This document shows positions 36,772 through 46,023 of a DNA stretch of 55,017 nt, one piece after another (the stretch's first letter is position 1; each line of letters starts with the position of its first letter). A program made the position numbers and the translations under genes. The notes below the pieces were generated by a model. It saw only the letters and a list, made by a program, of their open reading frames with translations. It was not told the DNA's origin and did no database searches. Source of the stretch: Klebsiella pneumoniae (lineage in GTDB: Bacteria; Pseudomonadota; Gammaproteobacteria; Pseudomonadales; Pseudohongiellaceae); NCBI GenBank assembly GCA_945902215.1, contig CAMDML010000010.1, positions 1 to 55,017 on the forward strand, in the 5' to 3' direction.

Positions 36772-39123
36772 ATGTCCCGCCGCGCCTTTTCCCTTCTTTC
36801 TCCTCTTTTTCTTCTCTCTCTTAGCGCATTACTGCTCAGTCCCTCCCTGTTTGCGCAGGACTCCACCCGTGCTGGTGTCTACACCGCACTGCAGGCACAG
36901 GCCGGTGCCAGTGTGTACGTGCGTTCGTGTATTGAATGCCATGGCGCAACCTTGCGTGGCAGTGAAGCCGGTCCTGCACTCGTAGGCCCAGCCTTCTGGA
37001 ACAAGTGGGGCGGACAGTCGCTGGCGGCGCTGTACCAGATCACGGCATCGACGATGCCGGTCAATAACCCCAATGGTTTCAGCAGCATTGAATACGCAAG
37101 CCTGATTGCGTTCGTTTTGCAACAGAACGGATTGCCTGCGGGCGAGACGGCCATGGCGGATAACGCCGGCGCACTTGTTGCGATCACTCTGGAAGAATCG
37201 GCAACACCGGTGCGCGTTGCGTCGGTGGTCAACGGTGCCTCGCTTGCGCAGCGCGTGGTCAATGCCGAATGGCTCAGCTACCACGCCGACAGCAACTCCA
37301 CGCACTACTCGCCCATCGACTACATCAACAAAGACAACGTCGCCAATCTCGAAATTGCCTGGCGCTGGTACACCGTCAACCACGGCCCGCAACCCGAATT
37401 CAACTATGAGGCAACGCCGCTGATGGTGGATGGTGTGCTGTACACCACTGCCGGCCGTCGTCGCGATGTGGTCGCGATAGATCCTGTTACCGGGGAAACG
37501 CTGTGGATGTACCGGCTTGATGAAGGCAGCCGCCGCGGCCCGCGCGTCAATTCCGGACGCGGCATTGCAATGTGGCGCAACGCAGAAACGACACGGCTGC
37601 TCATGATCACGCCCGGCTACCAGATGGTTGCGCTCGATCCTGCCACCGGCCGCCCTGATCCGGCCTTCGGTACCAATGGCATTATTGATTTACGCGTGAA
37701 TCTTGAAGACCGCTTCGACGTGGATGTCCCCAACATTCCGGTTGGCAGCACCACACCACCGATACTTGTCGGCGACATCATTGTGGTGGGTGCCACCTTC
37801 GGCTCCGGCGGCTCGCCTTCTTCTAAACAAGGCGTGGCCGGCAGTATCCGTGGTTACGATGTACACACGGGTGCAATGTTATGGAAGTTCCACACAATTC
37901 CGCGGGCCGGCGAATTCGGCGAGGAAACCTGGCGTGACGACAGTGCGGCCTACACCGGCAATGCTGGCGCGTGGGCGACACTGTCAGCCGATCAGGAACG
38001 CGGCATCGTCTACATACCAGTTGAAGCGGCCACCGGCGACATGTACGGCGGCCACCGTCCTGGCGACAACTTGTTCACCCAGAGCCTTGTCGCACTTAAC
38101 GCCAAAACCGGCGAGCGCTTGTGGCACTTCCAGTTCGTGCATCACGATGTCTGGGACTACGATCCGCCGACCGGTCCGGTGCTGGCCGATCTGGTAGTCG
38201 ACGGGGTAACGATTCCTGCCGCGATTCAGGTGACCAAGCAGGGCATGGTCTACACCTTTAACCGTGTGACTGGCGAACCCGTGTGGCCCATCGTGGAACA
38301 GCCGGTGCCGCAGGGCGGTGTACCCGGTGAACAACTGTCACCGACACAGCCAATTCCGACACGACCGGCACCGTTTGAGCGTCTCGGGCTGACCGAAGAT
38401 GATCTGATCGATTACACACCCGAACTGCGCGCCGAAGCGCTGAAGATTCTCGAAGGCTTTACCTGGGGTCCGTTGTTCACCCCACCGTCCATCGTTGACG
38501 AAAACAATGGCGGCACCATCTTCATGCCTGGTTTTGGCGGCGGCGCCAACTGGCAGGGCGTGGCCTTCGATCCAGAAACCAACATGCTGTACATCCCGTC
38601 TACTTCGCATCCGATGAAAGTCGGTCTGGGCGAGGACGCGCGCAATACCGAATTTGATTATGCGATGACCTCGCAGGGCATTCCGCTGGACGGTCCCTTC
38701 GGATTGCCGATCATCAAGCCACCGTACGGTCGCATCACCGCCATCGACATGAATGCCGGCGAGCATGTGTGGATGATGGCGAATGCCAACACACCGGCGG
38801 TGATCCGCGATCATGCAAAGCTGCGGGGTGTTGAGATTCCCGAACGCACCGGTCACGGCGACCGTGGCGCGCTGTTGTTGACCAAGTCGCTGCTATTCGC
38901 CGGCGAGGGTTCCGGCTTGTATGGTGGCCAGACTGGCGGCGGCCGCATGTTCCGTGCCCATGACAAGGCCACCGGCGAAATTCTGGCCGAGTTCGAACTG
39001 CCGGCCAAACAGACCGGTCTGCCGATGACCTACGCGATTGATGGTGTGCAGTACATCGTTATACCTATCGGTGACGCCGGGCACCCGGGTGAGCTGGTGG
39101 CGCTGCGGGTGGGCCCGGGCTAG
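36772..39123 (+). CDS. PQQ-dependent dehydrogenase with N-terminal cytochrome c domain
   Basis: A 783-residue periplasmic quinohemoprotein. A signal peptide ends at LFAQ (~29), then a cytochrome c domain with CIECH (53-57) and a likely axial Met ~91, then a PQQ propeller domain. FVHHDVWDYDPPTGP and GETLWMYRLDEGS resemble membrane-bound glucose dehydrogenase (Gcd) rather than methanol dehydrogenase, although the TM domain of Gcd is replaced by the cytochrome. ATG 36772 has AGAGG six bases before it. Substrate unknown, probably a sugar or sugar alcohol. It follows the Fur-box gene by 60 bases and might share its control. Confidence 0.9.
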   Translation: MSRRAFSLLSPLFLLSLSALLLSPSLFAQDSTRAGVYTALQAQAGASVYVRSCIECHGATLRGSEAGPALVGPAFWNKWGGQSLAALYQITASTMPVNNPNGFSSIEYASLIAFVLQQNGLPAGETAMADNAGALVAITLEESATPVRVASVVNGASLAQRVVNAEWLSYHADSNSTHYSPIDYINKDNVANLEIAWRWYTVNHGPQPEFNYEATPLMVDGVLYTTAGRRRDVVAIDPVTGETLWMYRLDEGSRRGPRVNSGRGIAMWRNAETTRLLMITPGYQMVALDPATGRPDPAFGTNGIIDLRVNLEDRFDVDVPNIPVGSTTPPILVGDIIVVGATFGSGGSPSSKQGVAGSIRGYDVHTGAMLWKFHTIPRAGEFGEETWRDDSAAYTGNAGAWATLSADQERGIVYIPVEAATGDMYGGHRPGDNLFTQSLVALNAKTGERLWHFQFVHHDVWDYDPPTGPVLADLVVDGVTIPAAIQVTKQGMVYTFNRVTGEPVWPIVEQPVPQGGVPGEQLSPTQPIPTRPAPFERLGLTEDDLIDYTPELRAEALKILEGFTWGPLFTPPSIVDENNGGTIFMPGFGGGANWQGVAFDPETNMLYIPSTSHPMKVGLGEDARNTEFDYAMTSQGIPLDGPFGLPIIKPPYGRITAIDMNAGEHVWMMANANTPAVIRDHAKLRGVEIPERTGHGDRGALLLTKSLLFAGEGSGLYGGQTGGGRMFRAHDKATGEILAEFELPAKQTGLPMTYAIDGVQYIVIPIGDAGHPGELVALRVGPG

Positions 39124-39206
39124 CCCGGGCCGGGGACAAACCACTTGTGCGCAAATGCAGGCAACTTACGCAGCCTGCGTGCTAGTGGTCTGTCCCCTGT
39201 TCCGGG
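39124..39206. repeat. REP-like palindrome after the PQQ dehydrogenase
   Basis: Nested inverted pairs CCCGG/CCGGG, GGGGACA/TGTCCCC, ACCACT/AGTGGT and GCAGGC/GCCTGC fold into one long hairpin directly after the stop codon. The GGGGACAGACCACT-type word is common in repetitive extragenic palindromes. It may act as a terminator or mRNA stabiliser. Confidence 0.65.
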
Positions 39207-39278
39207 AAACTGGTGTACCATCCGCCACGGTTCCACACCCCAATCATCAATAAAAAATCCGTTCCTCAAGGAGTAAAT

Positions 39279-39830
39279 ATGAAAACCGTAATTCGTATTG
39301 CCTTTGCCGTTGTGGCCATGGCGTTCACGTTGAATCAGGCCGCGGCGCAGGGTTTTGTGCTGCCCAATATGCAGGTTACCAGCAACGCTTTTGCAGACGG
39401 TGCTGTCATCCCGATCCGCTTCACCTCGCACGGTGACAATGTGCAGCCCGACTTCACGATCACCGGCGCACCTGACACAACGGTTAGCTACGCGATCATC
39501 ATGCATGACATTGAAGTAGCGCTTGGCGGCAACACGGGCGATGTGACCCACTGGGTTGCGTTCAACATTCCCTCGGCGAACATCGCTGAAGGCAGCCTGC
39601 CCGAAGGCAGCGTAAACGGTAACAACATCCGCAACATGCCCGGCTACATGGGCTCGGGTGCTCCGCTGCGTGACCGCTTCCACCACTATGTTTTTGAGTT
39701 CTATGCACTGAGCGCCAACCTTGAACTGGCTGAAGGCGCCAGCCGTGACGACGTCATGGCCGCCATGCAGGGCAAGGTTACGGCAAAAGCGGCGTATGTA
39801 GGCAAATACGCCAACGCCCAGCCTGAGTAA
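39279..39830 (+). CDS. YbhB/YbcL family PEBP protein, exported
   Basis: A 183-residue protein with a signal peptide (ends NQAAAQ, ~24) and a phosphatidylethanolamine-binding (Raf-kinase-inhibitor-like) domain. Motifs are TSHGDNVQPDFTITGAPDTTVSYAIIMHDIE, VTHWVAFNIP and the DRFHHYVFEFYAL ligand-site segment. AAGGAG precedes ATG 39279. Bacterial PEBP proteins bind small anionic ligands, and their physiological role is mostly unknown. The signal peptide places it in the periplasm, unlike cytosolic YbhB. Confidence 0.92.
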   Translation: MKTVIRIAFAVVAMAFTLNQAAAQGFVLPNMQVTSNAFADGAVIPIRFTSHGDNVQPDFTITGAPDTTVSYAIIMHDIEVALGGNTGDVTHWVAFNIPSANIAEGSLPEGSVNGNNIRNMPGYMGSGAPLRDRFHHYVFEFYALSANLELAEGASRDDVMAAMQGKVTAKAAYVGKYANAQPE

Positions 39831-39936
39831 GAACAATTAACAAGAACTGTTGCTTCAAGACAATAGAGTAAAACCATGGAGGGCGATCAGTGGATCGCCC
39901 TTCTTGCATCTGAAACTCTCAGAATGGGGTAAAGAA

Positions 39937-40959
39937 ATGAAACTGCAACTCACGCTGCTCGGTAGTGCCTTGCTGTTGGTCACGACTGCACAAGCCCACC
40001 ACAGCTTCGCACCGCACTTCGATGCGAACAAACCTGTCAGCATTGCCGGTGTCGTTACAGAATTCGAACAACGCAATCCGCATGCTTACTTGCATGTGCG
40101 GGCCGAAGACGCCGATGGCCGCACAGTGGAATGGCGCTGCGAAAGCCACGGCGTAACCCAGCTCACTCGCAACGGCATTACACCTGACATGCTGGCCGTG
40201 GGTACCGAACTGCGCATCACTGGGTCGCAGCATCGCCGCGCGCCGACTGAATGTTTCTTCGACATGGTATATTTCCCTGACGGCCGCGAATTGAGTGTTA
40301 ATGGCGCGCGCGGCACACCGGGAGCGGCGGCACCGCAACTCGCGCAGCGTGATTCAATCTTCGGCACGTGGATGCTGCAGCCCACCAACCGGCCCACAAG
40401 CGGGCCGCAATCCATGATGGATTTCCTGACGGATGCCGGCAAAGCTGAAGTCGTAAAATATGATCCGTTCACGATGGACCCAACTTACCGCTGTGAACCC
40501 CTGGCAATCCGTCGCGGCTGGTTTGCACCCGGCACCCCGATGGCCATCCGGCAGCAGGGCGACGACATCGTGATACAGCATGAGTGGATGGACATCGAAC
40601 GCGTGGTGCACATGAATCAGGCGGCAGCACCGGAAGGAACGCCTGAGGCGATTCTCGGATATTCACGGGGTCGCTGGGAAGGTGACACGCTGATTATCGA
40701 GACAGACCATTACAACCAGGGCGTGCTGAACCAGTTTGTTGAAGTGGCGGGTGAGCCGATGCGCGGCCTGTTGCATTCCAACGCGCTGCGCACCGTTGAG
40801 CGCATTACCTTTGATGCCGCAGCCAACAGGTTCAACCTTGTGATAGAACACTACGATCCGGTGTTTTTCACGCAAGATTTTCCGATAAGTGAAGCGTTGT
40901 ATGCGCCGTCCGATCTGGAAATAAAACCTTTCGGCTGCATACCTGAGCAATTAAAGTAG
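39937..40959 (+). CDS. DUF6152 family exported protein
   Basis: A 340-residue protein with a cleavable signal (TTAQA) followed at once by HHSFAPHFD, the His-rich head typical of DUF6152 proteins. The N-terminal ~100 residues form the OB-like DUF6152 domain (VSIAGVVTEFEQRNPHAYL, EWRCESHGVTQL). A second domain from ~140 (GTWMLQPTN to HYDPVFF) is seen in many longer homologs. A GGGGTAAAG precedes ATG 39937. Homologs often sit beside PQQ dehydrogenases. Function unknown. The histidines suggest metal binding. Confidence 0.85.
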   Translation: MKLQLTLLGSALLLVTTAQAHHSFAPHFDANKPVSIAGVVTEFEQRNPHAYLHVRAEDADGRTVEWRCESHGVTQLTRNGITPDMLAVGTELRITGSQHRRAPTECFFDMVYFPDGRELSVNGARGTPGAAAPQLAQRDSIFGTWMLQPTNRPTSGPQSMMDFLTDAGKAEVVKYDPFTMDPTYRCEPLAIRRGWFAPGTPMAIRQQGDDIVIQHEWMDIERVVHMNQAAAPEGTPEAILGYSRGRWEGDTLIIETDHYNQGVLNQFVEVAGEPMRGLLHSNALRTVERITFDAAANRFNLVIEHYDPVFFTQDFPISEALYAPSDLEIKPFGCIPEQLK

Positions 40960-40995
40960 CAGCATTGGGGAAAGGAGCGCGAGAACGGAATTGCC

Positions 40996-41739
40996 ATGAC
41001 CTTGCTTAGCCCTGAACTGCTGTTCTTTCTTGCCTGTGTTGCGCTGCTGACCGGGTTCATCAAGGGGGGCATGCCCGCGTTGGGCCCCTTGGTCGCAACG
41101 CTGGTCGCGTTGATTTTTCCGACGCGGCCCGCATTGGGCATCACTGTCATCTTGTTCCTGATCGGGGATACAGCCGCGGTCTGGTTGTATTGGCGGCGAG
41201 CCAATTGGCAGGAGTTGCGCAAGATGCTGTTGCCAGTACTTATCGGTATCGGTGTCGGCGGTGTGGTGCTGACCAGCCTCGATAACCGTACTCTCGGGCT
41301 GACCATCGGGGTAATCATCTTGCTGTTGGTCAGTTTTGAACCGCTACGCCCACGTTTGTCGGAGTGGGCGCTGGCGCATCAGGATATTGCACGCACCACC
41401 ACCGGCACGCTCGCCGGGTTTGCCACAACCATCAGCAATTCCGCAGGTCCCATCCTCAATATCTATTTCCTGCTGCTGAAGCTCGACAAGCATGCCTTCA
41501 TCGGTACGGCGACGATGTTTTTCTTTTTCGCGAACGCCTCCAAGGTGCCGATTTTCCTGTATCAGGGAATCATTGAGGCAAGGTATCTGGGCTCACTGCT
41601 GCTGGTCGCGCCGCTGATCTATGCCGGCGCGTTCTTCGGCCGCAAATTCCTGATCTGGATTCCGCAACTGTGGTTCAACCGTGTCGTGCTGTTCTTCACT
41701 GCAGTGGCGGCGGTTTTGCTGATTGCCACCAATTACTGA
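40996..41739 (+). CDS. TauE/SafE family sulfite or anion exporter
   Basis: A 247-residue inner-membrane protein with about eight hydrophobic helices. TauE/SafE signatures are FIKGGMPALGPLVATLVAL in the first half and TTISNSAGPILNIYFLLLKL in the second. These proteins export sulfite, sulfoacetate or other small anions. The substrate cannot be told here. It begins 36 bases after the DUF6152 gene and is followed by the second copy of the long palindromic element. Confidence 0.92.
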   Translation: MTLLSPELLFFLACVALLTGFIKGGMPALGPLVATLVALIFPTRPALGITVILFLIGDTAAVWLYWRRANWQELRKMLLPVLIGIGVGGVVLTSLDNRTLGLTIGVIILLLVSFEPLRPRLSEWALAHQDIARTTTGTLAGFATTISNSAGPILNIYFLLLKLDKHAFIGTATMFFFFANASKVPIFLYQGIIEARYLGSLLLVAPLIYAGAFFGRKFLIWIPQLWFNRVVLFFTAVAAVLLIATNY

Positions 41740-41786
41740 AGCAGGTGGTCGTGGTGCAGCCTGAAAGTCCTTCTTGATTCGTTGTT

Positions 41787-42277
41787 CTGGACACCCACTC
41801 AGGTTTTTATTGAACGCGATGCTGCAGCGAAAGGGCCGCCTTGGGGTGTCGTTTTTCACCTCCGCTCAGGACCGCCCTACAGAGCACATCTCACCCTTGC
41901 GGGGACGCAACCCCGCAAAGTGCGCTTCCTTCGCTGGTCGGCGCAAAACGTCACCCCAAGTCGTCCCCTGAAGCTTTAACTGCAATTCCCGTGGGTGGCA
42001 AAACCTGCGCAGATTCGGACACGTGCGGAATATAGAGCAGGTCCTTATGGCGCCGATCCTGACACACACGGGAACCCGAGGAATTCCTGAGAGGGAGGGC
42101 CGGGGATAATTTTTTGCGGAGCCCGTCCGCGAGCGGCGCACTTTGCCGGGTTGCGTCCCGGCAAGGGTTAGATTGAGCGCTGAAGTCGACCGCCAGGAGG
42201 GCGGAGCAAAAAATTATCCCCGGCCAAGCCCTCCCAACTGAAGCAACGCGCCAAGTTCAACCCGAGTGGGTGTCCAG
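41787..42277. mobile_element. Long palindromic intergenic element, copy 2 (491 bp)
   Basis: Ends CTGGACACCCACTCAGGTT (41787-41805) and the complement of CTGGACACCCACTCGGGTT (42259-42277) match at 18 of 19. Two hairpin units: CTTGGGGTG/CACCCCAAG (41840-41848 and 41952-41960) around TTGCGGGG/CCCCGCAA (41897-41918), and a perfect 19-bp stem (42099-42117 and 42206-42224) around TTGCCGGG/CCCGGCAA (42143-42164). Five consecutive positions of the 19-bp stem and one of its inner hairpin differ from copy 1 on both arms and stay paired. It fills the space between convergent tauE-like and tannase-family genes. Confidence 0.8.
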
Positions 42278-42296
42278 CATGCCTGGCTGCCCCGTG

Positions 42297-43964
42297 CTAC
42301 TCCGTCCCGCAGGCAAAGCTCGCCGCAGCATTGATATCCCCGCTGCCGTCGTAACGCGGCCACAGCGGATAGTGGCAAACGGGACGGGTGCGGCCGGCGG
42401 TGGCCATGTTGGCATCGCTGGCCACGAGTTCGCCGGGTGCTTCCCCGCGTTCCACCCAAGCTTCCAGTGCATCCAGCGAGGCAATGCGCGCGTTAAACAC
42501 ACCGGTTACATGGCCCATGCCGGGAATCGTGTAGAACTTCACAAACTCGCCCAGCCCCTCACCGTAGCGGCCGACCAACCGGTTGTAGTACTGGATCGAA
42601 CTGTACGGCGTGATGAAATCGTCAACGAGACCGTGGAAATAAATCAACTTGCCGCCCTTGGTACGGAAGCGGTCGATAGCAACGCTGTTGGCGCTGATGC
42701 GCTTGGCAACGTCATTGATGCGGCCTGCGTATTGTGCCGGATCGTAGTCTTCGAACACATTCAGAGTCAGATCCTGCGCGATGGCGAAACGGTTGGTGGC
42801 ATCGCCGGGGCTCGCTTGCAATGCCTGCCGCGGCCCTTCTGCGCCGAGAATCGCCATACCGCCGTCGCGGAAAGTTGAACCTTCAAACGGTGTCCATTTG
42901 GGAAACACGGCGGTGGTGATGTCGTCGTTGAAAATCGGGAAGCCGGTTTCGTACGGCGTGTCGAAACTGTTGAGCGCGCCGATCTGCGCATCGGCCAGAC
43001 AAGCATCGCTGACATTCGCACCGTTGGCACAGCGCAGCGGATTTTCGCTGGTGAGCAGTTTAAACGCGGCAGTTGCCGTTTGGCACGCAGTAACGTTACT
43101 GATAATGCCGTCGGTACCGCCGTCCAGTGCATCGCAGGCTGCATACACTTTGCCCACCAGAAAATCAGCTTCCTGCTGGTTCAGCCAGCCGGCGTCGCCA
43201 TCGGCCATCATCGCTTTGGCAACTTGCAGTGCAGACAAATGCAGCATCAATACGTTATGCGCAGGATAGCCGGCAACCACGCCGTCATAGTCGTCGGGGT
43301 AGCGCTGCACGGCATCAAAGCCTTCATGGCCGCCCTGCGAGCCGCCGATGAAATAATTGCGTTCAGAAGCGGCACCGTAGCGGGCCTGCACCAGTTGCAT
43401 GGCCACATCATGCGTTTTCTTGATCTGCATGTGCCCGTAGTTGTCCATCGCTTCATCATTCAGGAAGAAGCGGCCATCGAAGCCGACAGTACTCTGGTGG
43501 CCAGAATCGCTGCCCAGTGTTACGTAGCCGCGTGCGAGCGGGGTCTGTTCAGCATCCGGTTGTTTGGCGTAACGCCCAAGCCCGGAGACGACTGTACCGT
43601 TCAGCCCGCCACCGCCGAGTTGCAGGGTTTTGCGGTTCCATTCACTCGGCAAGTTCACTTCGAAATTGATATCGGGTGCAGTGTAGGAAGCCGGATGAAT
43701 CGCACCGAGCACCTTGCAGTATTCACCGTTGGCATTGTTCTCCGTCGTGGCGGCAATCAGTTCAGCGGAGGTAATGCTGGCGCCGGTAGTCGGCAAGCCG
43801 ATGGCCATGGCCGGGATGCCCAGGCTGGCAAGCTGCGCACAGGCATCGGCAGCGGATAGCGCAGGTGTCTCTGTCTCTGGCGCAGTACCAGTGCCACCGT
43901 TACAGGCCGCAAGAACCAACACGGTAGTGAGGAGTACAGGACGCAAGGTTGCTGTGGGTGCCAT
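42297..43964 (-). CDS. Tannase/feruloyl esterase family hydrolase, lipoprotein
   Basis: A 555-residue alpha/beta hydrolase of the tannase/feruloyl esterase family, cleaving aromatic carboxylic esters. An N-terminal lipobox (LVLAACNGG, Cys ~20) anchors it. The nucleophile elbow is GGSQGG (FIGGSQGGHEGFD), with the lid region containing several cysteines and a His near GMGHVTG, the likely catalytic His. GGAG precedes the ATG at ~9 bases. Monocistronic by position. The aromatic substrate is unknown. Confidence 0.9.
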   Translation of the reverse strand: MAPTATLRPVLLTTVLVLAACNGGTGTAPETETPALSAADACAQLASLGIPAMAIGLPTTGASITSAELIAATTENNANGEYCKVLGAIHPASYTAPDINFEVNLPSEWNRKTLQLGGGGLNGTVVSGLGRYAKQPDAEQTPLARGYVTLGSDSGHQSTVGFDGRFFLNDEAMDNYGHMQIKKTHDVAMQLVQARYGAASERNYFIGGSQGGHEGFDAVQRYPDDYDGVVAGYPAHNVLMLHLSALQVAKAMMADGDAGWLNQQEADFLVGKVYAACDALDGGTDGIISNVTACQTATAAFKLLTSENPLRCANGANVSDACLADAQIGALNSFDTPYETGFPIFNDDITTAVFPKWTPFEGSTFRDGGMAILGAEGPRQALQASPGDATNRFAIAQDLTLNVFEDYDPAQYAGRINDVAKRISANSVAIDRFRTKGGKLIYFHGLVDDFITPYSSIQYYNRLVGRYGEGLGEFVKFYTIPGMGHVTGVFNARIASLDALEAWVERGEAPGELVASDANMATAGRTRPVCHYPLWPRYDGSGDINAAASFACGTE

Positions 43965-44039
43965 GGGAGGACTCTCCGGATGTAGTTATTGTGGGATGTA
44001 ACTTACAAGGAAACGCCAAACGAGGACAGCACTGAATAT

Positions 44040-44480
44040 TCAGCGCAGGCTGTTTCCGTAAGAGAATAAGCCAACCGTGGTCAGCGCGGTCAGCACCGCC
44101 AGCCAGTGGTACAGGTTCAGGCTTTCACGCAACAGCAAGGCACCAACAATGACCGTGGTTGTGATGATCGATAACACGGCATAGAGGATGTAACTGGATG
44201 CGCCATATTGTGAATAAAGCATATTGAAACCGATATAGGTCAGGAACAGGCCGAAGCCGCTGACTGCAGCCCAGAGCAGGTTCTGGCGCAGTGTAGCTCC
44301 GTAATTTACGACGCCGAAGAATGGTGCCGAGGCCATGCACAACAGTACGCACATGACCAGCGCAATGGTGATGAACACGAAGGAGTTTTCCACACCGGCC
44401 GATTTGCGCTGACCGAATGCAAAGAAGCCGTTGCCAACAGCGGCGAGCAGGGCGAAGAGCAGGGGACCGAGAACTTGCAT
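44040..44480 (-). CDS. Half-size DMT (EamA-like) membrane protein
   Basis: A 146-residue membrane protein with five hydrophobic helices, which is one EamA/DMT repeat. Seen are MQVLGPLLFALLAAVGNGFFAFGQ and the C-terminal LLLRESLNLYHWLAVLTALTTVGLFSYG, typical of the last two helices. Such half-size transporters probably work as dimers. ATG 44480 lies 12 bases after the pldA stop, so both are in one operon. Substrate unknown. Confidence 0.8.
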   Translation of the reverse strand: MQVLGPLLFALLAAVGNGFFAFGQRKSAGVENSFVFITIALVMCVLLCMASAPFFGVVNYGATLRQNLLWAAVSGFGLFLTYIGFNMLYSQYGASSYILYAVLSIITTTVIVGALLLRESLNLYHWLAVLTALTTVGLFSYGNSLR

Positions 44481-44491
44481 GGGAAGTAATC

Positions 44492-45835
44492 CTACCGGCT
44501 GATGAGCTCGATGCCCAGCCCCCAGCTGTTGCTGTGGTTGTAATAGTCCACCAGGTCGCTGTTGTAGCCGGTACGGGTCCACAACTGCACGGGCAGTCCG
44601 AAAAAGTTGGTCGTCAGTTCCAGCGTGGTCGTGTTGTTTTCAAACAGTGCGGCATACCCGGTTTCCTGGGTCAGTTGCACCTTGTTGAAACAGATCGGCA
44701 GAGTCCCGAGCAGGCAGCGGCTGGCATTGAAACGGTACTGGAGATCGAGACTGATGCCGGCGTAGCGGTTGCGCGGGCGTGCTTGGGTGCCACCGTCTTC
44801 CCAGGTGTTGTATTCCTCTTCGCGCCCCTGCAGCGGACCCGAGTTGAGGAAATGGCGTGTTTCCAGCAGGGAGACGAGATTGTCGGTCCACGCGCGGCGC
44901 CAGTTGATGGACGTATAGTCCCAGCCCCGGCTGAGACTGTCGCGCACGTACCAGCGCGGCTCACCGTTGGCTTCGAAGACATCGCCTTCGCGCAGGAAAC
45001 TTTCCTCCGAGTGAATGCGTTGGCCATTGGATTCGTGGCCGATGCCGAAATCCATCCAGTTGTCTTCAGAACCCCACAAGCGGAAAAACGTTTCCGGATT
45101 GAACGCGCGCGCGACCACCGGTGACGAATCGCGCGAGTTGACGTACTGGGAGAAGCGGCCCGTGAAGGACATATACATTTGGAGGAAATATTCGCTATCG
45201 CCCGGCACGAACTGTTCAATGGTTTCTGCAACGCGGTCGTAAGACGTATTGATGGTGGCGGCATTCGGGAAGAGCGGGTGCTTTGTTGAAATTTTGAAGT
45301 CCATGAACAGGCTGTTGATGTCATCGCTGTCGGTGCGCGCGAGCAAGCGGTTGGGTTCGTGGCTGGTCAGCCCGCTGTTCGAGGCCAGTACACGCTGGCG
45401 CATCAGCGAGGTTTCGCTGGCGGTGGCAAAATCGGCAGTCACCAACAGGGCCAGCACTGGCAGCAACAGGCCGGAGTCGTCCAGATCAGTGCAATTCACA
45501 TACTCCACCGCACCCTCGGCCGTGTCGGCATACAGGAGCTTGGCATTGGTACGTAGCACGTCGGGCGTGATATGCAGCTTCAACGTTTGTCCCTTGTGCC
45601 GGATTTCCAGACGACGGTAGTCCACGCGTGGCTGGCTGGGCAGGCGCTCCCGGGTGCAGTCGCCGAGGTCAAGCGCGTCGAAGCGGCTCTGGATGAACTC
45701 CGCTTCCAGTTCGCTGAGGCGGCCGGCGTTGCCATCGTGATCAAGCAGGAACAGTTCCGACTGGGCAGCAACCGGTGTGGTCAGCAACAAGGTGACCAGC
45801 GATGTGAGGGTGGCAAGGATAGGGCGGAAATTCAT
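44492..45835 (-). CDS. pldA: Outer-membrane phospholipase A family protein
   Basis: A 447-residue exported protein (signal ends TPVAAQ). The C-terminal ~270 residues match outer-membrane phospholipase A: AFNPETFFRLWG, the catalytic IGHESNGQ (His-Ser) and an alternating beta-barrel pattern ending in GLGIELISR. An N-terminal ~175-residue extension is absent from E. coli PldA (289 residues) and has paired cysteines. AAGGAG precedes ATG 45835. PldA hydrolyses phospholipids that reach the outer leaflet. The extension's role is unknown. Confidence 0.88.
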   Translation of the reverse strand: MNFRPILATLTSLVTLLLTTPVAAQSELFLLDHDGNAGRLSELEAEFIQSRFDALDLGDCTRERLPSQPRVDYRRLEIRHKGQTLKLHITPDVLRTNAKLLYADTAEGAVEYVNCTDLDDSGLLLPVLALLVTADFATASETSLMRQRVLASNSGLTSHEPNRLLARTDSDDINSLFMDFKISTKHPLFPNAATINTSYDRVAETIEQFVPGDSEYFLQMYMSFTGRFSQYVNSRDSSPVVARAFNPETFFRLWGSEDNWMDFGIGHESNGQRIHSEESFLREGDVFEANGEPRWYVRDSLSRGWDYTSINWRRAWTDNLVSLLETRHFLNSGPLQGREEEYNTWEDGGTQARPRNRYAGISLDLQYRFNASRCLLGTLPICFNKVQLTQETGYAALFENNTTTLELTTNFFGLPVQLWTRTGYNSDLVDYYNHSNSWGLGIELISR

Positions 45836-46023
45836 GGTGACTCCTTGAATACAAGATCCGTGGACTGCAGATCCGGAAACGGGCAAGGTGGAGGAAAGCT
45901 GCAACAATGCTGAACCGGAGTTGAACGGGGCAGGCGGCTGTCAGGCAGGTGTTTTCCAGCAGAAGCTAACCTGACTACAATGCGGGCATTGGCTATAACA
46001 TTTATTGCAAAAGGAAAGCCGCC

